Origin: Demequina sp. NBRC 110055
GTDB taxonomy: Bacteria > Actinomycetota > Actinomycetes > Actinomycetales > Demequinaceae
NCBI RefSeq assembly: GCF_002090135.1
Contig: NZ_BBRL01000004.1
Span: forward strand, 620,001 to 684,000
Length of the DNA stretch: 64,000 nucleotides
Direction: 5' to 3'
The number at the start of each line of letters is the position of its first letter. Position 1 is the first letter of the stretch. This document shows, in pieces, positions 42,500-51,040 of this stretch. The notes under the pieces are model-generated. The model was not told the origin of the DNA. It searched no databases and was given only the letters and a program-made list of their open reading frames with translations. The translations under genes were made by a program, and so were the position numbers.

Positions 42500-45400
42500 C
42501 TAGCTCACGCGGCGACGCACCGCCAGCACGACCGCGCCCGCGAGAGCCAAGGTGAGCGCGCCCCACGTCAGCGCCGCGGGATCGGCCGGACCGGTGCTCG
42601 ACAGTGACGCGGTCCCATCGGTCGCCACCTGGATCGTGGTCGAGCCGACGATCGTGCCATCCGTCAAACGCACCTCGATGGTGTGCTGACCTGCGGGAAG
42701 TGAGGTGGGGATCTCGATATCCACGGAGCCGTCGGCGGCGACCGAGAAGGTGCCCACGAAGGTGGGCTCGGAGTACATCCACACCTCGACCGACGTGACG
42801 TCGGCGCCCGCGCAGGCGCGGTCGATCACGATCGTGATGGCCCCGCCACGCTCCGCGGAGCCGGGTGCGTCCACGGTGCAGCCGAGGTTATTCGGGCTTT
42901 CGGTCTCGGTGAGATCGTCACCCGAGGGCGCCTGGCCGCCCTGGCCTCCCTCACCACCGTCCTGGCCCGCGCCGTCGCTCGAGCCGTCACCGGGAACCGC
43001 GGGCTCGCCCGGGTCCACCGGGTCCACCGGGTCGCCAGGGTCAACCGGATCCACGGGATCCACCGGGTCCGCCGCCTTGACAGCGGGCAGCGTGCCCGAG
43101 CGCAGCGAGAACCCGTCGGTGTCGGCGTCGTCCACATAGAACGTGGCGACCGCACCATCCACAGCCGTCGACGAGGGCGCGATCGCGAAGCCCTCGTTGG
43201 CGATGTTGGCCATGCCCGCGGGGCGCTCGTACAGGGCCGTCATCTCCCACGACCCATCCGCCAGGGCGAAGGTCGCGATGCGGCCGTCGCAGGCCTCGTC
43301 GCAGACCACCCACAGCTGGCCGCGCTCGGCGTCCCACTGCACGTCGGCCACCAGCGAGAAGCCGGCCGCGTCGGTCGACAGGGTGTCGAGCAGGCTCACG
43401 GACCCGTCCGCGCCCAGCTGCACCACGTATACCGATGCCGTGCCCTCGACGCCCACCGCAAACGCGTCGAGCGACGGGATCCAGGTGATGCCCTCCAGGC
43501 CGCCGTTGGCGGGCAGCGCGGACAGCGCCGGGATGGACGACAGGTTCCACTCGTCGGTCGCGACGAGCGCGCCTGTGTCGGATACCTCGTAGCGCAGCAC
43601 CGACGGGCGGCTCACGCCGCTGGCGTCGTTGTTGCGCTCCGAGGAGACGTAGACCACGCCCGGCTCGCCCTCGCGGACGGTGACGCCCTCGGCGTCGACC
43701 ACGCCGGCCTCGCCGGCGGGGTAGCCAAGAACCCGGCCGGCTTCGTAGCCGGGCGCGAGCGACCAGGTGCCCGTCGCATCGGCCGTCAGCTCGTAGAGCA
43801 GGCCGTCGCCGTTCTGGACGGCCCAGAGCGTGTCCGTCGCGGCGTCGTAGTCGATGCCGGACAGGTCGCCCGAGAACCATGACTCGTCGTCGAGCACCAT
43901 CACGTCGGCGCTACCGGGCCACACTTCGGCCCGGACAAAGCCTTCGCAGTCGTTGAGCTCACCGGGAGTGGCCGATGCCGTGGTCGCCCACTCTCCGCGG
44001 CCGTCGGGGCAGCGGCCCCAGCTGGGGGCGCCGTGCTCGGCCCACTCATACGAGTCGATGAGGGTCTCGCCGTCGGCCTCGAAGAGCCGCACCGCGTCGG
44101 CACCGCCCAGGCCGTAGCCCAGGTCGGTGAGCAGCAGGACGGCGCCGGGGGCGACGACCGTGCCTGCGGGGATCTCGTAGACGTGGTCGTCCTCGGCGTC
44201 CTTCACGATGAGGCCGGAGGCGTCCACGTCGGTCGCACCGATGTTGATGATCTCCGCGAAGTCGGCGCCGGACGAGTTCACCTCGTTGAGGCGCAGCGGC
44301 GTGGAGCACTCATTGGGCTCGCCCTTGGTCGAGGCGGTGGCATCCGCCCACTCGCCGGTGCCGTCGGGGCAGCGGGCCCAGGAGACGAGCGCGTGGCCGG
44401 GCCACGTGTACTTCGCGGCGAGCTCACGAGCGCCGTCGTAGAGGCGGAACATGTCGCCGTTGCCCAGGCCAAACGTGAAGCCCTCGGGGTACGTGGCCGA
44501 TTCCTGGTCGATCACCAGCAGGCCGCCAGCGGGAACGACGGAGCCGGCCGGCACCACGTCGGTGCGCGAGTCGTCGTCGTCCTTGATCGCCCAGCCGGAG
44601 ATGTCGATGTCGACGTCGGTGAGGTTCATGACCTCCACCCAGTCGGTGTCGTCGCCGTTGGACTCGACCTCGTTGATGGTGAGGTCGCCCGAGAACTCGG
44701 CCGGCTCCTCGACAGGGACCTCGACGTCACCGGAGCAGTCGTTGGCGGCGCCAGGCGTCGCGGCCCCCGTCATGCGGAAGTCGCCCGTGCCGTCGGCGCA
44801 GCGGCCCCACGAGGGGACGGTGTGCTGGCCCTCGGGCCAGGTGGTGGCCTCGAACGGAGTCGCGGCAACATCGATCTCGCCGGCCACGATCGCGGTGCCC
44901 GTGGAGAACAGGCGCACGGAGTCGCCCTTGCCCAGGCCGAACCCGAACACGTCGCCGGTGAGGACCAGGTAGCCGCCGGCGGCGATCTCGGTGCCCTCGG
45001 GCAGGACATACGCGTGGTCAGCGTCCGCGTCCGACACCACCACTCCGGTGAGGTCCAGCGCGGCATCGGCGGTCGAGGCGAGCTCGATCCAGTCCTCGCC
45101 ACCCATCTCGGTGTCCGGGGCGCTCGACTGCACCTCGTTGATCACGACCGAGGACTCGACCGTGGGGACAGGTACCTCGGCGGGCGAGTTACTGGCGCCG
45201 GGCGTCGCGTCTTGCGTGGACGTGAACTCACCGGTGCCGTCAGGAAGTCGCCCCCACGAGGCGCCGAAGGCATTCGTGTGCTCGCCCGCGGCCCACGTGG
45301 TCGAGTCAAACGGCGTAGCGGTGGCGGAGATCACTCCTTCGACGACCTCAGTTCCCGCCGCAAAGAGCCGGACAGAGTCGCCCTTACCCAGCCCGAAGCC

Positions 45401-45694
45401 GAAGTCGTCGGCACCGAGCACCAGGTAGCCGCCCGCGGCAATGTCGGTGCCCTCGGGCAGGGCGTAGGCGTGGTCGGCATCGGCGTCAGACACGATGACG
45501 CCCGAGGCGTCGATGGGCTCCGCCGACAGATTCTTAAGCTCGATCCAGTCGGTGCCGTCCGAGTTGACCTCATTAATGACGAGCGCCGCTTCGGGCGCGG
45601 GTGGCGCGGCAAGCGCCGGGGTCGCAACCGCGAGCGGCGCGACGGCGAGAGTGGCGGTCACCGCGTACGCGGCCCCCCTCTTCACTGAAGGCAT
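42500..45694 (-). CDS. Large surface protein: four lamin-tail domains, propeller, anchor
   Basis: A 1064-residue secreted protein. A signal peptide (about 1-30, ending TPALAA) is followed by four lamin-tail-like repeats (about 36-166, 182-316, 337-460, 467-580), each with INEV or LNEV at the start and SWGRxPDGTGE near the end. A beta-propeller-like region (about 590-880; FSGDLSGIDYDAATDTLWAV, GGLEGITWIPSLDAFAVG) resembles esterase-like/phytase-type folds. Then come an Asp-Pro-Val linker, an Ig-like domain and a C-terminus of LSSTG, a hydrophobic segment and RRRVS, a sortase-like anchor though not canonical LPXTG. It is probably cell-wall attached. Its binding target is unknown. It ends in a strong terminator. 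Confidence 0.9.
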   Translation of the reverse strand: MPSVKRGAAYAVTATLAVAPLAVATPALAAPPAPEAALVINEVNSDGTDWIELKNLSAEPIDASGVIVSDADADHAYALPEGTDIAAGGYLVLGADDFGFGLGKGDSVRLFAAGTEVVEGVISATATPFDSTTWAAGEHTNAFGASWGRLPDGTGEFTSTQDATPGASNSPAEVPVPTVESSVVINEVQSSAPDTEMGGEDWIELASTADAALDLTGVVVSDADADHAYVLPEGTEIAAGGYLVLTGDVFGFGLGKGDSVRLFSTGTAIVAGEIDVAATPFEATTWPEGQHTVPSWGRCADGTGDFRMTGAATPGAANDCSGDVEVPVEEPAEFSGDLTINEVESNGDDTDWVEVMNLTDVDIDISGWAIKDDDDSRTDVVPAGSVVPAGGLLVIDQESATYPEGFTFGLGNGDMFRLYDGARELAAKYTWPGHALVSWARCPDGTGEWADATASTKGEPNECSTPLRLNEVNSSGADFAEIINIGATDVDASGLIVKDAEDDHVYEIPAGTVVAPGAVLLLTDLGYGLGGADAVRLFEADGETLIDSYEWAEHGAPSWGRCPDGRGEWATTASATPGELNDCEGFVRAEVWPGSADVMVLDDESWFSGDLSGIDYDAATDTLWAVQNGDGLLYELTADATGTWSLAPGYEAGRVLGYPAGEAGVVDAEGVTVREGEPGVVYVSSERNNDASGVSRPSVLRYEVSDTGALVATDEWNLSSIPALSALPANGGLEGITWIPSLDAFAVGVEGTASVYVVQLGADGSVSLLDTLSTDAAGFSLVADVQWDAERGQLWVVCDEACDGRIATFALADGSWEMTALYERPAGMANIANEGFAIAPSSTAVDGAVATFYVDDADTDGFSLRSGTLPAVKAADPVDPVDPVDPGDPVDPVDPGEPAVPGDGSSDGAGQDGGEGGQGGQAPSGDDLTETESPNNLGCTVDAPGSAERGGAITIVIDRACAGADVTSVEVWMYSEPTFVGTFSVAADGSVDIEIPTSLPAGQHTIEVRLTDGTIVGSTTIQVATDGTASLSSTGPADPAALTWGALTLALAGAVVLAVRRRVS
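43003..43071. repeat. Short coding repeat for an Asp-Pro linker
   Basis: A 9-bp unit related to CCACCGGGT recurs about seven times and codes VDP/GDP repeats in the linker of the surface protein. Such repeats can change length by slippage. Confidence 0.7.
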
Positions 45695-45796
45695 ACGTGT
45701 TTCCCCTCGTAGGGACGTGAGTGTCTAGGGACGAGGAGAATCTAGGGGGGTCAGCGAAACGGAACCTGAACGCGAGGTGACGCACCGATGACGGGC

Positions 45797-45812
45797 GGCC
45801 GATGCATCGGCC
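45797..45812. repeat. Palindromic pair of the GGCCGATGC motif
   Basis: GGCCGATGCATCGGCC is a perfect 16-base palindrome made of two opposed copies of the dispersed 9-mer overlapping by two bases. It lies 16 bases beyond the rhodanese stop, in the 133-base gap before the surface protein gene, where it could form a hairpin at the gene end. Confidence 0.85.
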
Positions 45813-45827
45813 GGTTTGCGCTTGAAG

Positions 45828-46250
45828 CTAGCCCTGGTGCCAGGGGAGGCCCTCGGCCTTCCAGCCTTGGGCACCTCGGTGGCCTGAGGCATCGGGACCG
45901 CCCTCGAAGCCGTCGAGGATGTTGTAGCTGGGGCCGATGCCTGCCGCCGTGGCCGCCATCGCTCCACCGATCGACCGCTGACCCGAGCGGCATAGGAACA
46001 CGACAGGGCTGTCGGAGCCGGGCTCGAGCCCGGCAGCGAGAAGCTGATCCACGAAGGCCTCGTTGCGGTTCATCGCGGGGTAGGACGCCCACTCGACGAG
46101 GATGGGCTCCTTGCCCGTCGCAGAGGTATCGGGGACGCCCACGAAGCGCCACTCGGCCTCGGTGCGGACATCCACGAGGCGTGCATCCGGGTTGCTCGTG
46201 AGGAGTTCCCAAGCCTGGGCCGGGGTGAGGTCGCCTGCGTATCCGCTCAT
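45828..46250 (-). CDS. Rhodanese-like domain protein
   Basis: A 140-residue single rhodanese domain, which carries a persulphide on an active-site Cys. The loop FLCRSGQRS supplies the Cys and the six-residue active-site ring; RLVDVRTEAEWRFVGVPD and NILDGFEGGPDASGHRG complete the fold. The partner in sulphur transfer is unknown. The ATG at 46250 follows a TACACT box by seven bases and sets the start. The palindromic motif pair lies beyond its stop, and a further GGCCGATGC copy (45932) is inside the gene. Confidence 0.92.
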   Translation of the reverse strand: MSGYAGDLTPAQAWELLTSNPDARLVDVRTEAEWRFVGVPDTSATGKEPILVEWASYPAMNRNEAFVDQLLAAGLEPGSDSPVVFLCRSGQRSIGGAMAATAAGIGPSYNILDGFEGGPDASGHRGAQGWKAEGLPWHQG

Positions 46251-46257
46251 GTGCGCC

Positions 46258-46263
46258 AGTGTA
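46258..46263 (-). promoter_or_regulatory. Leaderless -10 box for the rhodanese gene
   Basis: On the minus strand TACACT ends seven bases before the ATG at 46250. Confidence 0.55.
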
Positions 46264-46285
46264 GGCACGGCGGCGGACGTGCCCG

Positions 46286-46918
46286 CTACCCCTCGTCCCA
46301 CACGTAGGGCTCAAGGGACGGAGGAATGTCGCCCTCCCATGAGAGGTAGGTATCGATCGCGCCGCTGAATGAGTACGCCTCGGCCATCGCCCACCCATCC
46401 TCGAAGGCCACGAAGCCTGTCGCATCATCGCTGTCGGTGATCGAGCTCACCGCGAGGGCAGGGAACGGCGCGGGGCCGGACTCGCCGTCACGCAAAGAGA
46501 TCGAGTCGCCCGCCACCACGCCAAGCTCCTCCGCGAAGGGGCGAGTGAGGACCACTTCGCCTGTGTGCGGCATGCCCCCGGGAAGCGTGACCTCGGGCGG
46601 CACCGTGGTCGACCCGAGCAGCGTCTTCCAACCCTCGAAACCCTCGATCTCGGCGGGTGCGGTGACGGAGATGTGGGCATCGGGGTCGGCTGCGATGACT
46701 TCGTCAACCATGGCCTGCCACTCGGACTGGGACGCGACGGGGATGTCGAGCACGTACCCGTCGTCGTGGCCGCCGCCTGCTGCATTATCGACGGGGATGA
46801 ATGCCTCGTTGAGATGTCCAGGAGGCATCGCCACGATCCCCGCAACGATCGCGCCCATGACTGCGACCCCCGTCAGGGCTACCGCGCCCATCGAGAGGTG
46901 GCGGGTAGTGAGGTGCAT
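46286..46918 (-). CDS. Membrane-anchored stand-alone ectodomain of the FtsX-type exporter
   Basis: A 210-residue protein with one N-terminal membrane segment (about 9-31) and an extracellular domain. It contains GEVVLTRPFAEELGVVAGDS, which resembles GEVVVSASVAELVGVAVGDL and GEVAIPANVAAAWGVGIGDR in the ectodomains of the two adjacent permeases, so it looks like a permease ectodomain without the transport part (MacB_PCD-like). AAGGAGA precedes the ATG at 46918. It is the last gene of the minus-strand ABC operon, 28 bases after the last permease. Its role is inferred to be an accessory to that exporter. Confidence 0.7.
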   Translation of the reverse strand: MHLTTRHLSMGAVALTGVAVMGAIVAGIVAMPPGHLNEAFIPVDNAAGGGHDDGYVLDIPVASQSEWQAMVDEVIAADPDAHISVTAPAEIEGFEGWKTLLGSTTVPPEVTLPGGMPHTGEVVLTRPFAEELGVVAGDSISLRDGESGPAPFPALAVSSITDSDDATGFVAFEDGWAMAEAYSFSGAIDTYLSWEGDIPPSLEPYVWDEG

Positions 46919-46946
46919 CGTTCTCCTTAGGTTGGTGGCGGCGAGC

Positions 46947-48947
46947 CTATCGGCGCGGGGCAACGTGGCGGTGTCCCGAGTGAGTTCTCACGCTGCGACC
47001 CACGAGAACGGCGGCGCCCGCACCCACGCAGGCGGAGATTAGCCATGTCACCGATCCCGCGATGGTCGTGATCAGCAGGCCGGCGACCCAGGCGTCGAGG
47101 TCGACGCCCGCATCGGTCGACGCGCGCAGCGACCAGGCGGCCACGACGGTGACCCACGCGAGCCCGATGCCGAGCGTGGCGCCCGTCAGTACCGGCACGC
47201 GCAACTCCGCCGCTGCCGCACGTCGTGCGTTCGCGGGAGAGAGCCCGAGGGCTTCACGAACCCCCTCGTCATCGCGACCCGCGGCGCGGGCCGTAGCCAC
47301 CACGGCAACCGCGACGAGGATCGACACGGTAGCGGCCGCGATCGCGACTCCGGCGGCGGCCGCGAGCGAGAGCTGGTCCGCGTCACCGGAGTCGAGTCTC
47401 GTCCATGCGAGTCCTCCCGAGGCCACCGCCATGGTGAGACCCACGATCATCGCGGCCAGGGAGAGCTGCCGGGTACGTGCACGCATCGCCCCCGCGGCGG
47501 CGATGGCCCAGGGCTCGCCCGAGCGCTCGTCGTGCGAGACGACGAGGGGTATCGCACGCCGCGACGCCTCAAGGAGCACGGGCGCCGCGAGGACGACGAG
47601 CGATACCTGGCCAGTCCACTGGAGCGCGAGAGCAATGGAGCCTGTTCCCGCGCTCGCCAGCGCGCTTCCACACGCTGCACACACAGCGGCGGTGATCACC
47701 AGGGCACCGAGCCACCGCGCGGACACGGTGCGCGAGACGCTTTGCTCGGCGAGCGGGGTGACAGGCGTGAGCGCAGCCGCTGGCGGAACGCGGGCCGCCC
47801 AGAATGCCGGAACAACGGCGGTCAGTGCCGCGAGCGCGAGCCCAAGGCCCACGACGAACCCGGCGGCGACAGGCAGAAGCACGGGCGAGGACGGGAGGTC
47901 TGCGAGGGGTTGCGCCGACCTCTGAATGGCGAGGACTCCAGCGATGGCAAGCCACCCAAGGAGCAGGCCCACCGCGCTCGCGGCCGCCCCGAGCACGAGT
48001 GCTTCAAGCGCGCTCGCGGCTAGGAGCATGCCCCGATGGGCCCCCAGGACACGTGCCGTGGCGACCCACTCCACACGTGCCTGCGCCTGCGATCGCCCGA
48101 TGGCGAAACCTGCCGCCAGGGCCGCGACACCGACGAGGAGGGCAGTGATCCACAATGTCCCCGTCCAGCCGTCGAGGGGCACGCGGAAGATTTCGGCCGC
48201 GGACGCTGGTTGGGCCGCGGACTCGTCGGTGAGGAGAGGCGCGAGGGTGGCAGACTGTCCCGACCATGAGACGAGGGCGCTCGCGAGCGTGGTGGTGCCG
48301 CTCGCACTCTCCGCCGTCATCTCTGCGGTTGCCTCGTCCCAGTCGAGTACGTCGTCCCAGTTGGCGTATCCCGTGGCGGGGTACGTCACGAAGGCGCCCG
48401 ATGCCGCAGCGGCCGAGAGCCCGCTCACCCTGACCCCTGTAGCTGCACGATCGCCGCCCCACGAGTCGACGACATCGACAAGGTCACCGACAGCGACGCC
48501 GACCAGCTCGGCGACGCTCGCGGAGACCACGACTTCACCGGCTTGAGGTGCCGTGCCCGCGACGAGCACTTCGGCCCAGTTAAGCGAGGGGTATGCGCCC
48601 AGGAGAGGGGTTCCGGTATCCGTGGCCATGACGGGCGTGATCGAGGACTCAACGGTGGCGCCAGCGTCAGTTCCCTCCACCAGCGCCGCGTCGACGAGCG
48701 CCTCTACGTCACCAGGCTCGATGGTGTCGCTCACCTCGATGCTGCCCGAGACGGGATCGCCGTTGGTCCACCACTGCACCCAGGCGCCGTGCTCTCGAGG
48801 CGCGAGGGGTGCGTCGAGGCTCGCCTGTGTTCCCGCGGCCGTCAGGGCCGTCGCCGCGAGGGTGGTCGCCAGCGTCAGGAGGACTCCCGTCCAGAGGAGA
48901 AAACGCCTCTGCGCCCTCAGCTGCTCGCGCAGCAGCGTGCCGATCAT
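46947..48947 (-). CDS. FtsX-type ABC permease (fourth)
   Basis: A 666-residue permease beginning MIGTLLREQLRAQRRFLLW. The first membrane segment (about 17-39) is followed by a large ectodomain (about 40-260), then several membrane segments with FtsX-type text (TARVLGAHRGMLLAASALEA) and a second half ending in more segments. It is a close relative in layout and N-terminal sequence of the preceding permease (MIGVLLREQLRAQRAALAW). It overlaps that gene by four bases. No ATPase domain is present, so it depends on the one at the head of the operon. Confidence 0.88.
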   Translation of the reverse strand: MIGTLLREQLRAQRRFLLWTGVLLTLATTLAATALTAAGTQASLDAPLAPREHGAWVQWWTNGDPVSGSIEVSDTIEPGDVEALVDAALVEGTDAGATVESSITPVMATDTGTPLLGAYPSLNWAEVLVAGTAPQAGEVVVSASVAELVGVAVGDLVDVVDSWGGDRAATGVRVSGLSAAAASGAFVTYPATGYANWDDVLDWDEATAEMTAESASGTTTLASALVSWSGQSATLAPLLTDESAAQPASAAEIFRVPLDGWTGTLWITALLVGVAALAAGFAIGRSQAQARVEWVATARVLGAHRGMLLAASALEALVLGAAASAVGLLLGWLAIAGVLAIQRSAQPLADLPSSPVLLPVAAGFVVGLGLALAALTAVVPAFWAARVPPAAALTPVTPLAEQSVSRTVSARWLGALVITAAVCAACGSALASAGTGSIALALQWTGQVSLVVLAAPVLLEASRRAIPLVVSHDERSGEPWAIAAAGAMRARTRQLSLAAMIVGLTMAVASGGLAWTRLDSGDADQLSLAAAAGVAIAAATVSILVAVAVVATARAAGRDDEGVREALGLSPANARRAAAAELRVPVLTGATLGIGLAWVTVVAAWSLRASTDAGVDLDAWVAGLLITTIAGSVTWLISACVGAGAAVLVGRSVRTHSGHRHVAPRR

Positions 48948-51040
48948 CGTGTGACCTCGTCACCGATGCGCGCTGTTTCACGTCGCAGACCCGTCTTGAC
49001 CGCACGGACAGCCCACGCCACCGCGGCCCCCGCTGCGATGACAGCCCAGGCTAGTGTCGCGACGAGGGCCGCGAGGAGGGCCGCATCGGCGACGTCGACC
49101 AGCGTGACCCCGTGCCCGGTGTAGTACATCTCTTGCGCGCCCACCCATACGAATGGCACCGCCGCAGCCAGCGCGAGAGTGGCGCCCGCCGCCGCCCCGA
49201 CGGCCTGGGGGAGCGTGAACCGCAGCACCTCTGCCCAGCGTGCGGCCCGTGCGTTGAGTCCCAGTGCCCGCGCCGCACCCTCTTCGACGGCCGCGAGCCC
49301 GCGGCTGCCGGCGATGATCGCCCCTGCGAGCGCCTGCAGAGCAATCAGGACGCCCAGGGAGAGCCGCCATGACACCGCCGACTGCACCATCCATATGCTG
49401 ATGACATCCCACCGGAGTGGGAAGCTCTCGCCGTTCGGTGCATACGCAAACCATCCGAACGACCCGCTTCCCGGGCTCGTATCCGTGAGCGTGGAAATGG
49501 TGGACATCGCCACGATCACGCCGAGCGTGACGCACTGCAACAGGGTGAGCGCCGCGGCCTGCCGTGGATGTGCCAGCAGGTCGAGTCCCGCACGCACCGC
49601 CGCAGGGGACGAGCGCCGCGACAGCCACCCTCCCAGCCATCCGGCCCACCGCCGCGACCCTTCCACGAGCAGCGCGAAGCCGCTCACCAGGGTGATGCCT
49701 CCGAAGACCAGCAGCCAGCCGTCACCTGAGCGTTGGTAGAACGCCGCGGAGACGCCCATCCCGATGTAGCCGACCGCGGTGATGACCGCCACAGGCCACA
49801 CCCGCACTCGTCGCGTCAATTCGGCCTCGTCGACGGCGGCGACATCCTTGAGGGCCGATGCCGGGGTCACCCTGGCAGCCAGCGCCGCCGGAATCGCGGT
49901 GATCACCAGGCCCAGCACGATCCCGCCGCCGACGGCGGTCAGGTATGTCGTGGCCGGTACCGCGAGAGTGACGTCGGGCGGGGCCGCGGCGGCGTCCAGC
50001 ACGCCCTGAAGGTGTGCTTGCGCGACCGCGAGCCCAGCGCCGAGCCCGAGGGTGCCACCGATCAGGCCCACGAGCGAACCCTCCGCGAGGGTCGCGGCGG
50101 CAATGGATGATCGCGAGGCGCCGAGTGCACGCGCGGTCGCCGTCCACCGAGCGCGGCGCTGCGCCTGGGAGCGACCCACGGCGACGGCTGCGATGACCGT
50201 GCCAACGGCCAGCACCGCTGCCAAGACCGTCGCTCCGCTCGCCTGAGGGCCGCCCGTCGCCCACGTCCAGCCATGATCGGGGAACGCGGCGATGGTTGCG
50301 GGAGTGTCGCGCTCCCAGGCGAACTCCATCTGGGCGAACTTTCCGCCCTCCCAGGCGTAGTCGGGAGACGCCTCGAAACTCGCGGCGAGAAGGGGGTCGC
50401 CCGGGGAGAAGGCGGTGGGCGTCTCGCCGACCCAGTCGGTTCCCCAGTTCACTCTGTCGACGACGATGCCCGACACCACCCGCGTGCCAGCGCCGACCGC
50501 GTGGTAGTCACCTGTGTCGGAAGCGGCGTCGTAGCCGACCTCGACGCGGTCGCCGATCCCCACGCCCCACGCGGCGGCGACGTTGGCGGGGATCGCGACC
50601 TCACCGGCACCGGGGGCGTCGCCCTCCGCGAGCCCTTCGTGCCACAGCACGTCGCCGGAGAAGGCCTGGGCGAGCGCGCCCCACCCCGCGTCGGCGTCAC
50701 CTTCGGGCGCGGTCCACGCGTCGTAGACCGTCTCGGTCGCCACGAGCCCCGCGCCCTCGGCGTTCGCCTGTGCGACGAACGCGTCGATCTCGTCGCGCGT
50801 CATCGGCGTGCCCCAGCCAGAGGCGAGCTCGTCGTTGCTGTGGTCCTCGACCACGGCGGATTGGTCCCACAGCTCGCCGCGTCCCTGGAGGATCGCGCCT
50901 TGGGCGGCGAGTGCATCGTCCGTCAGATTGGCCGTCCACGAGTACGTGGCGAAGCCCGCGGCCGCAGCGATCAGCATCGTCATCCACGCCAGCGCCGCCC
51001 GCTGCGCCCGTAGCTGTTCGCGCAGCAGCACCCCGATCAT
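48944..51040 (-). CDS. FtsX-type ABC permease (third)
   Basis: A 698-residue permease beginning MIGVLLREQLRAQRAALAW, paired by sequence with the next gene. An ectodomain (about 40-270) lies between the first and second membrane segments and contains GEVAIPANVAAAWGVGIGDR. FtsX-type segments follow (TARALGASRSSIAAATLAEG) and a second half repeats the layout. Starts and stops overlap its neighbours in ATGA. The substrate of this exporter is unknown; lipid, peptide or signalling roles are all possible for this class. Confidence 0.88.
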   Translation of the reverse strand: MIGVLLREQLRAQRAALAWMTMLIAAAAGFATYSWTANLTDDALAAQGAILQGRGELWDQSAVVEDHSNDELASGWGTPMTRDEIDAFVAQANAEGAGLVATETVYDAWTAPEGDADAGWGALAQAFSGDVLWHEGLAEGDAPGAGEVAIPANVAAAWGVGIGDRVEVGYDAASDTGDYHAVGAGTRVVSGIVVDRVNWGTDWVGETPTAFSPGDPLLAASFEASPDYAWEGGKFAQMEFAWERDTPATIAAFPDHGWTWATGGPQASGATVLAAVLAVGTVIAAVAVGRSQAQRRARWTATARALGASRSSIAAATLAEGSLVGLIGGTLGLGAGLAVAQAHLQGVLDAAAAPPDVTLAVPATTYLTAVGGGIVLGLVITAIPAALAARVTPASALKDVAAVDEAELTRRVRVWPVAVITAVGYIGMGVSAAFYQRSGDGWLLVFGGITLVSGFALLVEGSRRWAGWLGGWLSRRSSPAAVRAGLDLLAHPRQAAALTLLQCVTLGVIVAMSTISTLTDTSPGSGSFGWFAYAPNGESFPLRWDVISIWMVQSAVSWRLSLGVLIALQALAGAIIAGSRGLAAVEEGAARALGLNARAARWAEVLRFTLPQAVGAAAGATLALAAAVPFVWVGAQEMYYTGHGVTLVDVADAALLAALVATLAWAVIAAGAAVAWAVRAVKTGLRRETARIGDEVTR

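Noticed and set aside
43003..43071. CRISPR or mobile repeat in the surface protein gene
   Set aside because: It is an in-frame 9-bp coding repeat for an Asp-Pro linker.
45797..45812. Transposon end or site-specific recombination site
   Set aside because: It is explained as two copies of the dispersed 9-mer; no transposase or target duplication is seen.
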